Below are positions 49,201 to 56,102 of a DNA stretch of 64,000 bases, piece after piece. The stretch spans positions 47,491,162 through 47,555,161 of the forward strand of contig CM066995.1 in assembly GCA_033977485.1 (NCBI GenBank). Reading direction: 5' to 3'. The notes under the pieces are model-generated. The model worked only from the letters and a program-made list of their open reading frames with translations. It did not search any database and was not told where the DNA came from. This DNA is from Hydrangea macrophylla. Lineage: Eukaryota; Streptophyta; Magnoliopsida; Cornales; Hydrangeaceae. Positions within the stretch are counted from its first letter, which is position 1. Each line of letters begins with the position of its first letter. A program made the position numbers and the translations under genes.

Positions 49201-52200
49201 ATAACCTAAGAAAGCACACTTGCCCGTGGGTCTAATTTAACAGTACCAGGAGTTAATTGGTGGACAAAGCAGACACACCCAAAAACACGTGGATTCACCA
49301 AGAAAATAGACTCAGTAGGAAACAAAGTAGAGTGTGATGTGTGGCCATTAAGAACTGAAGATGGCATACGATTAATCAAGTGACAAGCATATCCCCCAAA
49401 AAATCTTTGGAACATACCTTTCAAACAAGGCGCGTAACTTCTAACAAATGTCTGTTTTTCCGTTCTGCAACACTATGTTGTTGCGGTGTATGCACAGGAA
49501 GACTGATGCATCATTCCATGTTGGGCCATATAAGTACTAAAAGGTCGGAGAAATATTCTTGTGCATTATTACTTTGAAGAACACAAACAAAGACATCAAA
49601 TTGAGTTTTAATTTCAGCACAAAAGGCACAAAAAAATAGAAAATAACTCGGAACGATTTTTCATTAAATAAAGCCAAGTTACTTTTGAATAATTCTCCAC
49701 AAAGGTAACAAAATACCGATACCCCTTTTGGGAGGTTATACGGTGAGGACTCCATACATCAGAATTCACTAACTGAAAAGGACTAGATGCTCTTTTATTG
49801 ACTCGGGGAGCAAATTGAACACAGTGATGCTTCCCCAACTGACACGATTCACACTCTAAAGACTGCAAAGAACTTAAACTAGGAACTAAGAGCTTCAAAT
49901 TAGCCAATGAAGGATGATCAAGGCGGTAATGGATCTGATGAGGTGAAACAGTAGCAGGACAGGTAGTTGGGAAAGGAGCATGGACAAGATCATCATCAAA
50001 GTAATAGAGACCATTGGACCCATGCCCGACGCTAATCGTCTTCTGAGTCGTCAAATCCTGAATCAGAACAGAATCAGGAGATAAAGAGACACAACAGTTA
50101 AGATCCTTAGTCAACTGACCAACACACATTAAATTAAAGGACGAACGAGGCATATACAAAACAGAAGACAAGGATAAAGACAAAGAGGGTTGACTTGTCC
50201 CGATTCCTTCAACAAGAGTCAAGGACCCATCCGCTAAAGTGACTGGGGAAAGAGACGATGACAATCGGATAAATGTAAAAAGACTAGATATACCTATCAA
50301 ATGATTACTAGCTCTAGAATCAATTACCCATGGGGAAGAACCTGAAGCAATGCAAGCAGTATGTGTACCTCCATGCTGAGCTAAGGAAGCAGATGAAGTG
50401 GACGCCTTGTGTGCTACCTGATACTGAAGCAACTGAGTGTATTCCTCACGAGAAACAGAAACGGTATACATACGAGCAGTAGCAGGAGAGCACCCAGAAT
50501 CAGAGATGGCAGCACTCGCAACCTGGGGAGAACGACTATGGAGCTGCCAACATATGTCCCTGCTATGTCCATCCTGAAAACAATAGGTGCACTGTAGAGT
50601 CTGGCCTCTACCACGGCCATGACGACCACCCCAAAATCCTCCTTTGCGTCTGCCACGGTTAGAACCACCGCCCCTACCTGGAGCCGGTGGAGTCTGAGTA
50701 ATAAGTGCGGAGCGATCAACAAGCGAAGGGGAGGGAGGGGGGTCTCGAGTGGTGCTACGTAGAACACGTTGATATGTCTCAGCAAAAGTAGGAAGAGTAT
50801 CACTCCCAAGGATTTGAGACTGAATAGCCTCATATTCAGGTTTAAGACCGACAAGAAACTTCATAACCAATATCTGTTCCAACTGTTCCTGTTATTCTTG
50901 AATACTGGTGGTAGGGGGCATAATTGTATTCAACTCTTCATGTAACCGTTTCATAGCAGCAAAATAATCGGTAACAGACAAATCATTTTGCTCAAGCTTA
51001 AAATACTAAGAGGACAAATCATACATCCTTGTTAAGTTACTAGAGTAAAGGAGGTGGAGATACTCCCAAAGTGCCTGAACCGAGCCCAAGTGATTACATA
51101 GATCGACACGTCCGGTTCTATGGAATTCCAGAGAAGAGTCACAAGTTGAGCGTCTAGTTGTTTCCACGCCTTAGTGGCTTTTTTCATCGGCGGTGGGTGG
51201 AGACTCAGTAAGATGTGCATCGTGACCCAAGCTAGTAAGGGACATGGTAATAGCATTGGACCATTGAAGAAAATCATTACCATTCAACTTGCGACTAGTG
51301 AGTTGAGTGAGAGTTGGGACTCCATAATCTTGATCTGTTTACCTAGATCTGTTGATGTAGAGAAATGGAGCAGATGTGAAACCAAAGGCAGGCAGAAGCG
51401 TCAAAGGGAAGGTCCGGTCGCCGGGGTGAAAGAGGGACTGTGGAGGCTTGCCGGAGTTTCGAGATGGTCGCCGGAGGTGCGGCGATGGTTGCCGGTCAGA
51501 GGCGAAGGTTGCCGGAGGTCGTCGGAGGGGGACTGGTCGGCGGGAGGGGGACTGGTCGGCGGTAGGAGGTCACGGCGGCTAGGGTTTGTGCGAAGAGTTC
51601 CTTCGCGAACTGTTTGGGGTTTTTTTTATTTATTTATTTATTTATTTTTTTTTTTATGGGACGAAGGAAATTAGAGGAAAAAAAAAAATAATCAAAAATT
51701 TACCAACAAGGAACGATCCGAACTTTTTTAGCCACGAAGAAGGCGGAGAATGAAGGAGCAATCCCTGAGATGGGAGGCTCTGATACCGTCTAATGAGTGA
51801 TGGGAATATCTTGTATATTTAACATAACAAAAGAGTATAATGAGCCTTTATATAGGCTTGGTCTAACCTAGACTGTTTACACTTTAACCGATGTGGGACA
51901 ACCACATATGTATACTATATTTACACATATACCCTTTAACAATATCTCAATATACGAATCACAGCATCCTAATGAGTGGTCCGAGGACTCAGGACAGTCC
52001 ATAAACTGACTTACCACACTAACAACAAATGGTTTAGTAACTCCCCCTGATCTGGTAATAACTTAGTGTTGGGATCCATGGGAGTATCCAAGGGATTGGA
52101 TCCCAACATGTATGTTTCAGACAGGAGATCAAGAACATACTTCCTCTGTGAGAAGCAAATCCCCTCACCAGATCTAGCTACTTCAATTCCTAGAAAATAT

Positions 52201-54179
52201 GTCCCAGATCCTTGGTTTGAAACTTCTTTTGTGGATTCCCTTGAAGTCATCACCGGTTATAACAATGTCATCAACATAGACAATTAGTAGAATCTTGCCT
52301 GCTGAGGAGTGTCTATAAAAAATAGAGTGATCAACACCGCATTACTGGTCCGTATTCAGCAACCTCACTGAACTTTCCAAACCGGGCACGAGGGGACTAT
52401 TTCAGGCCATATAGAGACTTCTTCAATTGGCATACCAAACTAGACTCCCCCTGAGCAACAAACCCCGTTGGTTGCTCCAACAGTACCTTCGTGAACAGTA
52501 CCTTTGTGAAAAGTGATCGATGAATAGTACCCTCGATGAAACTCTCGACCCAACTTGGGGTCGGCTAGGGTTTTTTTTATTGTATTTTATTATTTATTTA
52601 ATTTTTTTTTATTCATTTTTCTTTTTTTATTTTTTCTCTCTTGGTCAGAACAACCCGCTTTGATACTATGTAAACGATTTGTATTTGAATGAATTTAAAA
52701 GGATGTACAAGGAGCCTATATATAGGCTTAGTCTAACTTAGACCTATTACTCATTAACTGATGTGGGACAACCACATATACAATACACACACATATATTA
52801 AGTTACATAACTACCCTTTTGCAAATATGATGTAAAGATGTGATTTGATAGGATTTGATTTGGTGTTATCTCTATCTCCACCCTATATATATGGGTGTGA
52901 GTCTTGAAATCAATATCAATTAAGCTAACACAAAATTGTAGTCCATTGGAGCTTGTAGGTGTGGATGTAGGTCCTAGGACCGAAACCCCGTAATTGCGTT
53001 GTGTTCCTTTACTTTTTTCTGCAATCTATGTTTTTTAACTTGGTTTTGAGCCAAACACTAACGACACGTTGCCTCCATCACCTTCGTCGTGCTTCTGCTC
53101 CTTTTGGCCAGCTATTGGGCCCTCCAGTGCAGCCCACAACCATCGACTACCTTCTCTCTCCTGCGCACCATAGCTTTGCCCCCTGCCTGGTGCGCCTCTT
53201 TAATGCGTAGCCCTTGGGTGGAGCACCACTCTCTTGCGCAGCAAAGCCTTTGTGTGATGCGCCTCTCTCTTATGTAGCCCTTGTGTGGTGCGCCTTGCCT
53301 GTTACGGTCTTCTTTGCCCAGCGTATGTGATGCCTTATCCATTGAGGGTCTTCTTTGCGCAGCGTATGTGTTGCTTTGCCCATTGAGGGTCTTCTTTGTG
53401 CAGTGTATGTGCTGCTTTGCTCGTTGAGGGTCTGCTTTGCGTAGCGTATGTGCTTAAGCACATTTGCTCTCGCCGTTATTGGTTTAGGCTACCGGTTTGT
53501 TCGCTGGCATTCTCTCCTTTCAACCATGTTCTCTGGCTACTGCGATCATTGTTTATTTTGCACCGTGATTTCCAGGCAATCTTTGGTTGATTGATTTTGT
53601 TATGCTGGAATCTTCAATTTTATTGGTTATGACTGCCTGTGTGTTCGGTAACATTATTCAAGTTCAAGTTTAAGTTGGACACTTAAACAAGTTTTCGTGT
53701 ACCAACTTGAGGGGGAGTGTTGGAAGATAATGGAAATAATCCCAAATTTTATTGTAATCTAATTAATTAGGGATGATTTTATTTTATTTGATTGGAATGT
53801 AAATCCCATGATTTATGGGATAGATATGATGTAAAGATGTGATTTGATAGGATTTGATTTGGTCTTATCTCTATCTGCACCCTATATATATGGGTGTGAG
53901 TCTTGTAATCAAATATCAATTAAGCTAATACAAAAATGTTGTCCTTGGGGTGAAACGGTTCTGCAAAGTTTGTTTGTTCATTGCAATCTATGTTTTTCAA
54001 CTTTTACAGTTGCACTTATAGTTCTATTGCTACAACTTGTTCCTTGCTTTGATTAGGATCCAATGCAAAATTTCGTTCCTGTAGGTTCTGCAGTTGGATT
54101 TCGGTTGGATAGTCTTCTTAAACTAACTGATACACGAGCCCGAAACAACAAGATGACTCTCATGCACTATCTTTGCAAG
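22142..54179 (+). CDS. FH13: Class II formin, FH13-like (12 exons, 3' end beyond window)
   Basis: Actin nucleator/elongator acting on the cytoplasmic actin cytoskeleton. Joined exons: 22142-22214, 23532-24232, 27199-27420, 27534-29176, 29545-29674, 32099-32170, 37037-37135, 37288-37329, 38423-38503, 38585-38635, 38719-38800, 54085-54179; total 3291 nt, 1097 codons, no stop, all GT-AG. Residues 1-~180 form a PTEN-like phosphatase fold whose P-loop (H-C-E-R-G-G-W-P) lacks the catalytic CX5R arginine. Residues ~180-345 form the C2 domain. Then comes a proline-rich FH1 (about residues 540-830). FH2 starts at KPYHWLKL and is incomplete: it breaks after the signature G-N-A-L-N-H-G-T-A-R-G / S-A-V-G-F-R-L. 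The PTEN-C2 N-terminus places it in plant class II. Residues such as RKPPEGLLEI, AALLIYRKQY and WPPLDRAL point to FH13 rather than FH14 or FH20. Remaining FH2 exons should lie beyond 64000. Confidence 0.93.
23040..23460. repeat. GTGTCC-rich diverged repeat in intron 1
   Basis: This part of intron 1 (22215-23531) contains words such as GGACACGGTG, GTGCCGTGTCC and GTGTCGGTGTCC. Together with CTTATCTCCCAATTTT and CATTTTCAAAGGAG it matches 24840-25480 in intron 2 in order. The two look like old copies of one dispersed repeat. The rest of intron 1 shows nothing recognisable. Confidence 0.55.
23532..24232 (+). CDS. FH13: FH13 exon 2 (PTEN-like phosphatase and start of C2)
   Basis: Acceptor TGTAG; completes the split valine and continues VFDCCFTTDVL. 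It carries DYPRQYESCPLL, HHFLRSSESW and the degenerate P-loop HCERGGWP. It ends at a codon boundary, donor GTAGTT. ORF reading beyond 24232 is intronic. Confidence 0.95.
24445..24729. mobile_element. Tourist-like MITE in FH13 intron 2
   Basis: 285 bp with terminal repeats GGCTTAGTTTGG / CCAAACTAAGCC, flanked by TTA at 24442-24444 and 24730-24732. The 3-bp TTA duplication and G-rich ends are typical of PIF/Harbinger-derived MITEs. It contains a nested palindrome GGAGCTTTTAAAAGCTC near 24575-24600. Confidence 0.75.
24955..25148. mobile_element. Foldback MITE in FH13 intron 2
   Basis: The left arm from TTAAGGCCTAATTACAC (24955) and right arm ending GTGTAATTAGGCCTTAA (25148) are near-perfect inverted repeats of about 55 bp around a 75-bp centre. 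The flanks allow TTAA or TAA as target duplication. The ends resemble Tourist elements. Confidence 0.7.
25178..25322. mobile_element. Near-perfect hairpin MITE in FH13 intron 2
   Basis: Arms of about 60 bp (TAATTCTTTGGTGACAACTT ... and its complement) surround a 20-bp loop that is itself partly palindromic (TCACTG...CAGTGA). The intron transcript would fold into one long stem with few mismatches. Confidence 0.75.
26117..26567. mobile_element. Mutator-type non-autonomous element in FH13 intron 2
   Basis: Flanked by perfect 11-bp duplications TGCCCATGGGC at 26106-26116 and 26568-26578. Ends TCTGTTGTCAAAATCG and (complement) TAGTTGTCAAATCGG form short TIRs. Both sub-terminal regions are dense in ACGATTCG/CGAATCGT words. 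A duplicated 33-bp block lies at 26388-26460. It has no coding capacity. Confidence 0.75.
27199..27420 (+). CDS. FH13: FH13 exon 3 (C2 domain)
   Basis: Acceptor TTGCAG; 74 codons starting ADCELVKIDVHC and containing FRVMFNTAFIRSNILML, a strongly conserved C2 stretch. Donor GTATGC. Confidence 0.95.
27534..29176 (+). CDS. FH13: FH13 exon 4 (C2 end, linker, FH1, FH2 start)
   Basis: The largest exon (1643 nt). It opens VLFSEMDAAS, then an acidic/serine linker, then FH1 with many proline runs, the longest of about 13 prolines near 28580-28620. These are profilin- and SH3-binding type motifs. The C-terminal part begins FH2 with SLKPYHWLKLTRAMQGSLW, the lasso segment. It ends two bases into a lysine codon; donor GTACGT. 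Confidence 0.93.
29228..29368. mobile_element. Foldback element in FH13 intron 4
   Basis: Outer ends GTGTGGTCCGACC and GGTCCGGACCACCAC and inner arms AAGTGATTCATATCAGATTT / reverse complement (29268-29329) form an imperfect stem of about 65 bp. This occupies over a third of the 368-bp intron. Confidence 0.6.
29545..29674 (+). CDS. FH13: FH13 exon 5 (FH2)
   Basis: Acceptor GCCAG; finishes the split lysine and reads APEFDMSELESLFSA, the FH2 linker/knob entry. It ends KSEKVHL at a codon boundary, donor GTAATT. Confidence 0.93.
29675..32098 (+). other. FH13 intron 5, no recognised element
   Basis: 2.4 kb of AT-rich intron. I see no ORF with coding character, no LTR, and no convincing inverted-repeat element. 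A loose foldback may exist around 30800-30950 but I could not define ends. Confidence 0.5.
32099..32170 (+). CDS. FH13: FH13 exon 6 (FH2)
   Basis: 72-nt exon encoding IDLRRAYNCEIMLTKVKVPL and PDLM, the FH2 segment with the R-R-A-x-N-C-x-I-M-L motif. Acceptor TGCAG, donor GTAATA. Confidence 0.93.
32891..34101 (+). mobile_element. Non1: TRIM-like non-autonomous LTR element in intron 6
   Basis: LTRs 32891-33054 and 33938-34101 are both 164 bp, TGTTAGAGGATAG...ACA, with about 14 differences by eye. The internal region is 883 bp without coding capacity. A PBS-like AGGTATCGAGCG follows the left LTR and a polypurine tract GAGGGGGAG precedes the right one, giving plus orientation. Flanks GTACT (32886-32890) and ATACT (34102-34106) are a near-match target duplication. 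The LTR middle is related to Non2 (GGGCTTA..GTCATTGATTA, TGTAAGCCCTATGGG). Confidence 0.85.
33440..33665 (+). repeat. Degenerate ~43-bp repeats inside Non1
   Basis: About five units of the form GCCAATCTTCTT...AGATTGAGAG...CTCT follow one another between the PBS side and the polypurine tract. Divergence between units is high. Confidence 0.55.
34107..36159. repeat. Unclassified repeat-like DNA with CGATCGATCG array, intron 6
   Basis: GC-richer sequence (34560-35200) followed by the block GTAATCGTGCAAGTAGTAAT...TCGATCCCACAGGGAA, which I associate with decayed LTR elements, and an array of CGATCGATCG-type words at 35855-35975 (five strong copies). No gag or pol motif was found and edges are unclear. 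A probable remnant of one or more LTR elements. Confidence 0.45.
36160..36504 (-). repeat. Copia-type LTR fragment with PBS, intron 6
   Basis: In minus orientation the sequence starts TGTTGAGAGTTATT at 36504 and runs about 333 bp to a PBS, TGGTATCAGAGC, complementary to 36160-36171. Its 3' end lacks a clean CA. This is a 5' LTR plus PBS whose coding part is gone. Confidence 0.65.
37037..37135 (+). CDS. FH13: FH13 exon 7 (FH2)
   Basis: 99 nt: SSVLALDDSALDIDQVDNLI, then KFCPTKEEIELLK. Acceptor TACAG, donor GTAAAG. It is separated from exon 6 by a 4.9-kb intron containing transposons. Confidence 0.93.
37288..37329 (+). CDS. FH13: FH13 exon 8 (FH2)
   Basis: 42-nt exon encoding NYNGDKENLGKCEQ, the conserved Y-x-G-D-K-x-x-L-G motif of plant FH2 domains. 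Acceptor TTCAG, donor GTTAGT. Confidence 0.92.
37565..37894. mobile_element. Possible Tourist-like MITE in FH13 intron 8
   Basis: Ends GAGCCCTTTTGGTAACG and (complement) GGGCCTTTACAGCAGC are imperfect inverted repeats flanked by TAA at 37562-37564 and 37895-37897. Sub-terminal words CAGTTTTCAGTTT are also inverted. Confidence 0.5.
37933..38058. mobile_element. Near-perfect hairpin in FH13 intron 8
   Basis: Arms of about 54 bp (GGGACACAAAAGGTCACAAA ... GGATGTGGCATC and its complement) flank a loop of about 16 bp containing CATATGCCATATG. The few mismatches lie mostly at the outer end. It could be a MITE or a small-RNA precursor. Confidence 0.7.
38423..38503 (+). CDS. FH13: FH13 exon 9 (FH2)
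   Basis: 81 nt: FFLELMKVPRVESKLRVFSF, then KIQFHSQ. Acceptor GACAG, donor GTCAGA. Confidence 0.93.
38585..38635 (+). CDS. FH13: FH13 exon 10 (FH2)
   Basis: 51 nt: VSDLRNSLNIVNSAAEE. Acceptor TTTAG, donor GTATTT. Flanked by short introns of 81 and 83 bp. Confidence 0.92.
38719..38800 (+). CDS. FH13: FH13 exon 11 (FH2 signature, first half)
   Basis: 82 nt: IRNSVKLKRIMQTILSLGNA, then LNHGTARG. It ends after the first base of a glycine codon in the middle of the FH2 signature. Donor GTGAGT opens the 15.3-kb intron 11. Confidence 0.93.
38801..39512 (+). other. Start of intron 11, no recognised element
   Basis: About 700 bp between exon 11 and the gypsy solo LTR. No coding or repeat structure recognised. 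Confidence 0.5.
39513..41096 (+). repeat. Gypsy LTR (solo or truncated) in intron 11
   Basis: It begins TGTCATGCCCCAGAATAGC, homologous in layout to the Gyp1 LTR at 10527. It contains repeated CATCGTCGCCCCA words (40155-40375) and GAGCGCTC-type palindromes (40678-40765 and 40978-41030). It ends in ...TTGCA where copia A begins. No matching target duplication to CCCTT (39508-39512) was found, so the right end may be lost or displaced. Strand is nominal. Confidence 0.65.
40678..41030. repeat. GAGCGCTC palindromic words in gypsy LTR
   Basis: Words GCGAGCGCTC, CTCGAGCGCTC, GACCGCTCGC, GAGTGCTCGC and again CTCGAGCGCTCG recur. The core GAGCGCTC is self-complementary. They occupy the part of the LTR corresponding to the AATCGATT array of Gyp1. 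Confidence 0.7.
41097..43342 (-). mobile_element. CopA: 5'-truncated Ty1/copia element in intron 11
   Basis: The 3' LTR is 41097-41252 (156 bp; minus strand TGCTAGAAA...CAATAACA), preceded in element orientation by the polypurine tract CTTGAGGGAGAG. Pol follows to about 43330, where it stops within the integrase C-terminal region (NCVCFV) at the edge of another LTR (43343). Gag, protease, integrase core and 5' LTR are missing. Confidence 0.85.
41260..43335 (-). pseudogene. CopA pol fragment: integrase end, RT, RNase H
   Basis: RT blocks: 42455-42784 (TWELIRLPEGKRTVGCKWVYT, YKARLVTKGFTQTYGIDYQE), then an intact Y-V-D-D followed by IVLNGND near 42180-42200, then 41769-42098 (SQRKYVLDLLKETGMLGS). 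RNase H at 41260-41709 (RSSAEAELRAMAQ, LHCDKSAISFAHNP, ILTKGVG). Frameshifts and stops between blocks make it non-coding. It is close in sequence to CopD and CopE. Confidence 0.88.
43343..43497 (+). repeat. Small copia-type LTR with PBS, plus strand
   Basis: TGTTGAGAGTTATTTC ... TATTCAACA spans 43343-43478 (136 bp), followed by PBS TGGTATTAGAGCC (43479-43491). The 16-bp word CACAATTAAATGTTGA occurs at the left edge (43334) and again just after the PBS (43499). No internal or coding region follows. Confidence 0.6.
43508..43946. other. Intron 11 spacer before Non2
   Basis: AT-rich, no ORF or repeat recognised. It continues after Non2 at 45880-46284, where the same context resumes. Confidence 0.5.
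44336..44455 (-). repeat. 58-bp tandem duplication carrying four G-boxes in Non2
   Basis: Two copies of a 58-bp unit (CGTCCACGTGCGACCCCTTC and onward). CACGTG occurs at 44344, 44370, 44402 and 44428, spacing 26/32/26 bp. G-boxes are bZIP/bHLH binding sites. Confidence 0.85.
44550..44676. repeat. Non2 internal inverted repeat, left arm
   Basis: Perfect reverse complement of 44991-45117 over 127 bp, separated by a 314-bp AT-rich spacer. It begins immediately after one of the CTCCCCCTCA polypurine-type modules. Confidence 0.95.
44991..45117. repeat. Non2 internal inverted repeat, right arm
   Basis: Perfect reverse complement of 44550-44676. Short ORFs over both arms encode the same peptide on opposite strands and are artefacts of the duplication. 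Confidence 0.95.
47262..48095 (-). pseudogene. CopC RT connection and RNase H
   Basis: 277 open codons: LSRRKFVLDLLTETGMLGS, GKLNYLTVTRPDVAFVVSVI, then RNase H with Y-T-D-A-D-W-A-G-S, A-R-S-S-A-E-S-E-Y-R-A and L-I-C-D-N-Q-A, ending ADLFTKALGG. All recognisable catalytic acids are present. The stop lies just inside the polypurine tract next to the LTR. Confidence 0.9.
48104..48748 (-). pseudogene. CopC reverse transcriptase
   Basis: 214 open codons: TWDLVLLPPGKSMVGCRWVY, LDYSETFSPVAKIASVRLFI, LHQLDVKNAFLNGTLLEEVY, GLKQSPRAWFGRF and an intact IVYVDDIVITGDD. A small frameshift at 48096-48103 disconnects it from the following RNase H. The polymerase motifs themselves are complete. Confidence 0.9.
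49206..49613 (-). pseudogene. CopC integrase C-terminal part
   Basis: Frame-shifted continuation: residues resembling CAEIKTQFD, YTATTQCCRTEKQ (the Q-N-G-V-A-E-R-K region altered) and then YACHLINRMPSSVLNG and PRVFGCVCFVH, typical of copia integrase. Not functional. Confidence 0.75.
49614..51340 (-). pseudogene. CopC gag, protease and integrase N-part
   Basis: Gag begins near 51330 with changes of frame, then the open 422-codon frame 49614-50882. That frame holds the gag end (ILVMKFLVGLKPEYEAIQSQ), an R/G-rich tract, the zinc knuckle C-T-Y-C-F-Q-D-G-H-S-R-D-I-C, and a protease opening W-V-I-D-S-R-A-S-N-H where D-S-G is expected, so the active-site glycine is replaced by Arg. The integrase zinc-binding part (HYRLDHPSLANL, CESCQLGKHH) and first catalytic Asp (NSDVW) follow. 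The frame fails near 49620. Confidence 0.87.
53300..53462 (+). repeat. 41-bp tandem repeats inside Non3
   Basis: Four units of GGTCTTCTTTGCGCAGCGTA + TGTGTTGCTTTGCCCATTGA, starting near 53308, 53347, 53388 and 53429, progressively diverged. Confidence 0.8.
54085..54179 (+). CDS. FH13: FH13 exon 12 (FH2 signature, second half)
   Basis: 95 nt: completes the glycine and reads SAVGFRLDSLLKLTDTRARN, then NKMTLMHYLCK. Acceptor TGTAG, donor GTATGA. The continuation expected from the family (LADKLPELLDF-like) is not found in 54180-64000. Confidence 0.93.
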
Positions 54180-54528
54180 GTATGATTCTAAATTTTGCTT
54201 ATCCTGTTATCATGTTAATATCTCCCTGTGATATAATTTTAAATACACTGAATCCAAAATCCATAGTAGAGAGATAGTTTATTAATTGGAATGTGACCAT
54301 TTCATTTTATTAGTACTTTTAAGTGTATTTTGTATGTATGTTATACTTTTGGAGCACAGGTTCCTGTACTAGGAATTGTTAGAAGTTATTGTTTTATTTT
54401 TATTGTTTCTCTCTGATGGTACCCAAGGGTATTATTGTAATTCTTCATGTTTACATATAATAAAGCAAAGGAGACACAGTTGTGCTCCGAACTTTTGCCC
54501 TAATTCAATTCTACATGGTATTAGAGCC

Positions 54529-55061
54529 ACGCTAAGAGGGTCACCACCTCCATCCACCATATCCACCACCACTGGACCTCCCTAGACCACCACTACCCTG
54601 CGTTGCAGCCTTAACCACAACCCCACTTATGCCGCAGCCCAGCAGGGCTAACCCAGCCTTCGCCGTAAGCCTCACCCCTACCAGGCCTTCGGCGCTACCA
54701 TCACTGGCCATCTAGGCTCAGTCGATCACCTCTCTGTCCCCTACACATCTAGCCAACACACGACCAGGGCCGTACCACTCAACCGACAGCCTCTATGCCC
54801 TGGTAAATCCCAGCCGACACCTACAATACTACCAGTCTTCATTCCTTTTTCCTTCTACAATCTGAAACCCTATTTTGATTGAAGTGTAAGTATCAAATAT
54901 TTTTTTTGGTTTCTTAGATGGACCCTTGATCATCAGAGACTAATTTTTTAGCATCCTGTATGGTGCTCTGACCTACAATTGTGTGCTACATCACCGTGGT
55001 ACCAGTTCCTAATCCCTGTTTCTTGTGATTGTTGTGGGTAATTGTAACGTGTCGATTCATG
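54529..55061 (+). other. CopD leader
   Basis: About 530 bp between PBS and the gag ATG. C-rich CCACCACC and CCAC repeats near 54545-54610; no ORF of note. Confidence 0.6.
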
Positions 55062-56000
55062 ATGGCGGATCCGGAAAAATCCACCGTGAATACACAACAG
55101 CCTAGGAGTGACAACATTATTGTCACTCCATTTGACAACCCGAATGCAAAAATCATAACTTCCCTTTTCAACGGTCAAAACTACTGGGGCTGACTATGGC
55201 ACTAAAGGGCAGAGGAAAGTTGGGGTACATTAACGGAATGATTAAAGCACCAAGCACCGAGGATGCTACTTATGACAAGTGGGAGATGGAAAACTCCACT
55301 GTCATGAACTGGCTTTATCACTCTATGATCCTAGAGATTAGTGGGGTATTCTTGGACATGGCGACTGCCCAAGATATTTGGGAGATCATGGCCAGTACTT
55401 ATTCCCGGAAGGGTAATTCTGCTCAAATTTTTGAGTTGAGGCGCTCCATTGGACGTTCTGAACAGGGCGAGATGAGTATTCTTCAGCTCTTCACGTCTCT
55501 TTCCACTAATTGGAAAAGACTTGATCACCTCTTGGATTATAAGCTTGTATGTCCCACTGATTCTGTTGCCTACAATAAACTTGTTGCTTAAGAAACGATT
55601 TTTAAATTTTTGGAGGGCCTTAACTCTGAATATGATCCAGTTCGCAGCCGTGTGCTTGGAATGGACCCATTGCCTTCTCTCCAAGAGGCCTTTGCATACG
55701 TAGAGAACGAGGAGATTCGTCGTTCTTTCATGCTTACACCCATTCCTAGCGAGAGATCTGCTCTCTTATCGGTTCCCTAAAGAGATGGGATCAAACAGTC
55801 ACGTGGTCGTAATCCTACTTGTGAGTTTATTTCATCTGACAAATCCAAGCAATCCTATGATCATTGCAATTGACCATACCATACTAGGGAGACATGCTGG
55901 AGTCTACATAGTTGCCTACCTAGGGGACGAGGGGGTCGTTCTGGACAGTTTGAGGGACGTGGAGGTCACTCACATGGAGGTAATCCTCGTGCTCATCATA
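55062..56000 (+). pseudogene. CopD gag (degenerate)
   Basis: The ATG at 55062 starts MADPEKSTVNTQQ and reaches LFNGQNYWG, where a TGA and frame loss occur near 55188. The gag domain resumes at 55196-55591 (LKGRGKLGYINGMIKAP, YSRKGNSAQIFELRRSIGRS, NWKRLDHLLDYKLVCPTDSV). A single TAA interrupts before ETIFKFLEGLNSEYDPVRSR. The zinc-knuckle region near 55850-55900 retains TRETCW-like residues in a broken frame. Confidence 0.8.
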
Positions 56001-56102
56001 CTATAGCCTCTGATGCTATTGCTGTAGCTCTAGATGAGCAAAGTCCCTCCACCTTTGATCCCGCACTCTTTACAGTTTCTGAGGTAGGAGGCTCTTCGTA
56101 CC

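Larger units (their letters stand above)
47100..51941 (-). mobile_element. CopC: near-complete Ty1/copia element
   Basis: 4842 bp. LTRs 47100-47254 (155 bp) and 51789-51941 (153 bp), about 90% alike, flanked by perfect ATATC duplications at 47095-47099 and 51942-51946. PBS GGTATCAGAGCC lies at 51777-51788; polypurine CTTGAGGAGGAG adjoins the left LTR. Inserted into the RNase H region of CopB, whose reading frame joins exactly when CopC and one ATATC are removed. CopB and CopC LTRs are related, so this is a same-family nest. Confidence 0.92.
46394..52823 (-). mobile_element. CopB: internally deleted copia element, interrupted by CopC
   Basis: LTRs about 46394-46545 and 52669-52823 (TGTAAACAATCTG / TGTAAACGATTTG on the plus strand, both with GCCTATAT.TAGGCTTAGTCTAA). 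Pol remains only as RNase H and late RT pieces on both sides of CopC: 46560-47094 and 51947-52480. The Y-V-D-D region and LSETYMLGSNPLDTPMD are visible. The part upstream to gag is deleted. A PBS-like TAGTATCAAAGC lies just left of 52669. Inserted in the left LTR of Non3. Confidence 0.8.
46285..54001 (+). mobile_element. Non3: non-autonomous LTR element split by nested copia insertions
   Basis: The left LTR begins TGTTGGAAGATATGG at 46285, breaks at 46393 and resumes at about 52824 (ATATGATGTAAAG) to about 53039. A PBS-like TGGTTTTGAGCC follows. The internal part (53050-53717) has no gag/pol but a 41-bp tandem array. Polypurine tract GAGGGGGAG (53709-53717) precedes the right LTR 53718-54001 (284 bp). 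The two LTRs match through the CAATCTATGTTTTT ending. The right end lies 83 bp before exon 12. No clear target duplication. Confidence 0.8.

Noticed and set aside
46389..52828. Clean target duplication for CopB
   Set aside because: Left flank GGCAC and right flank GCAAA/AATAT do not match well; the insertion is inferred from LTR continuity of Non3 instead.
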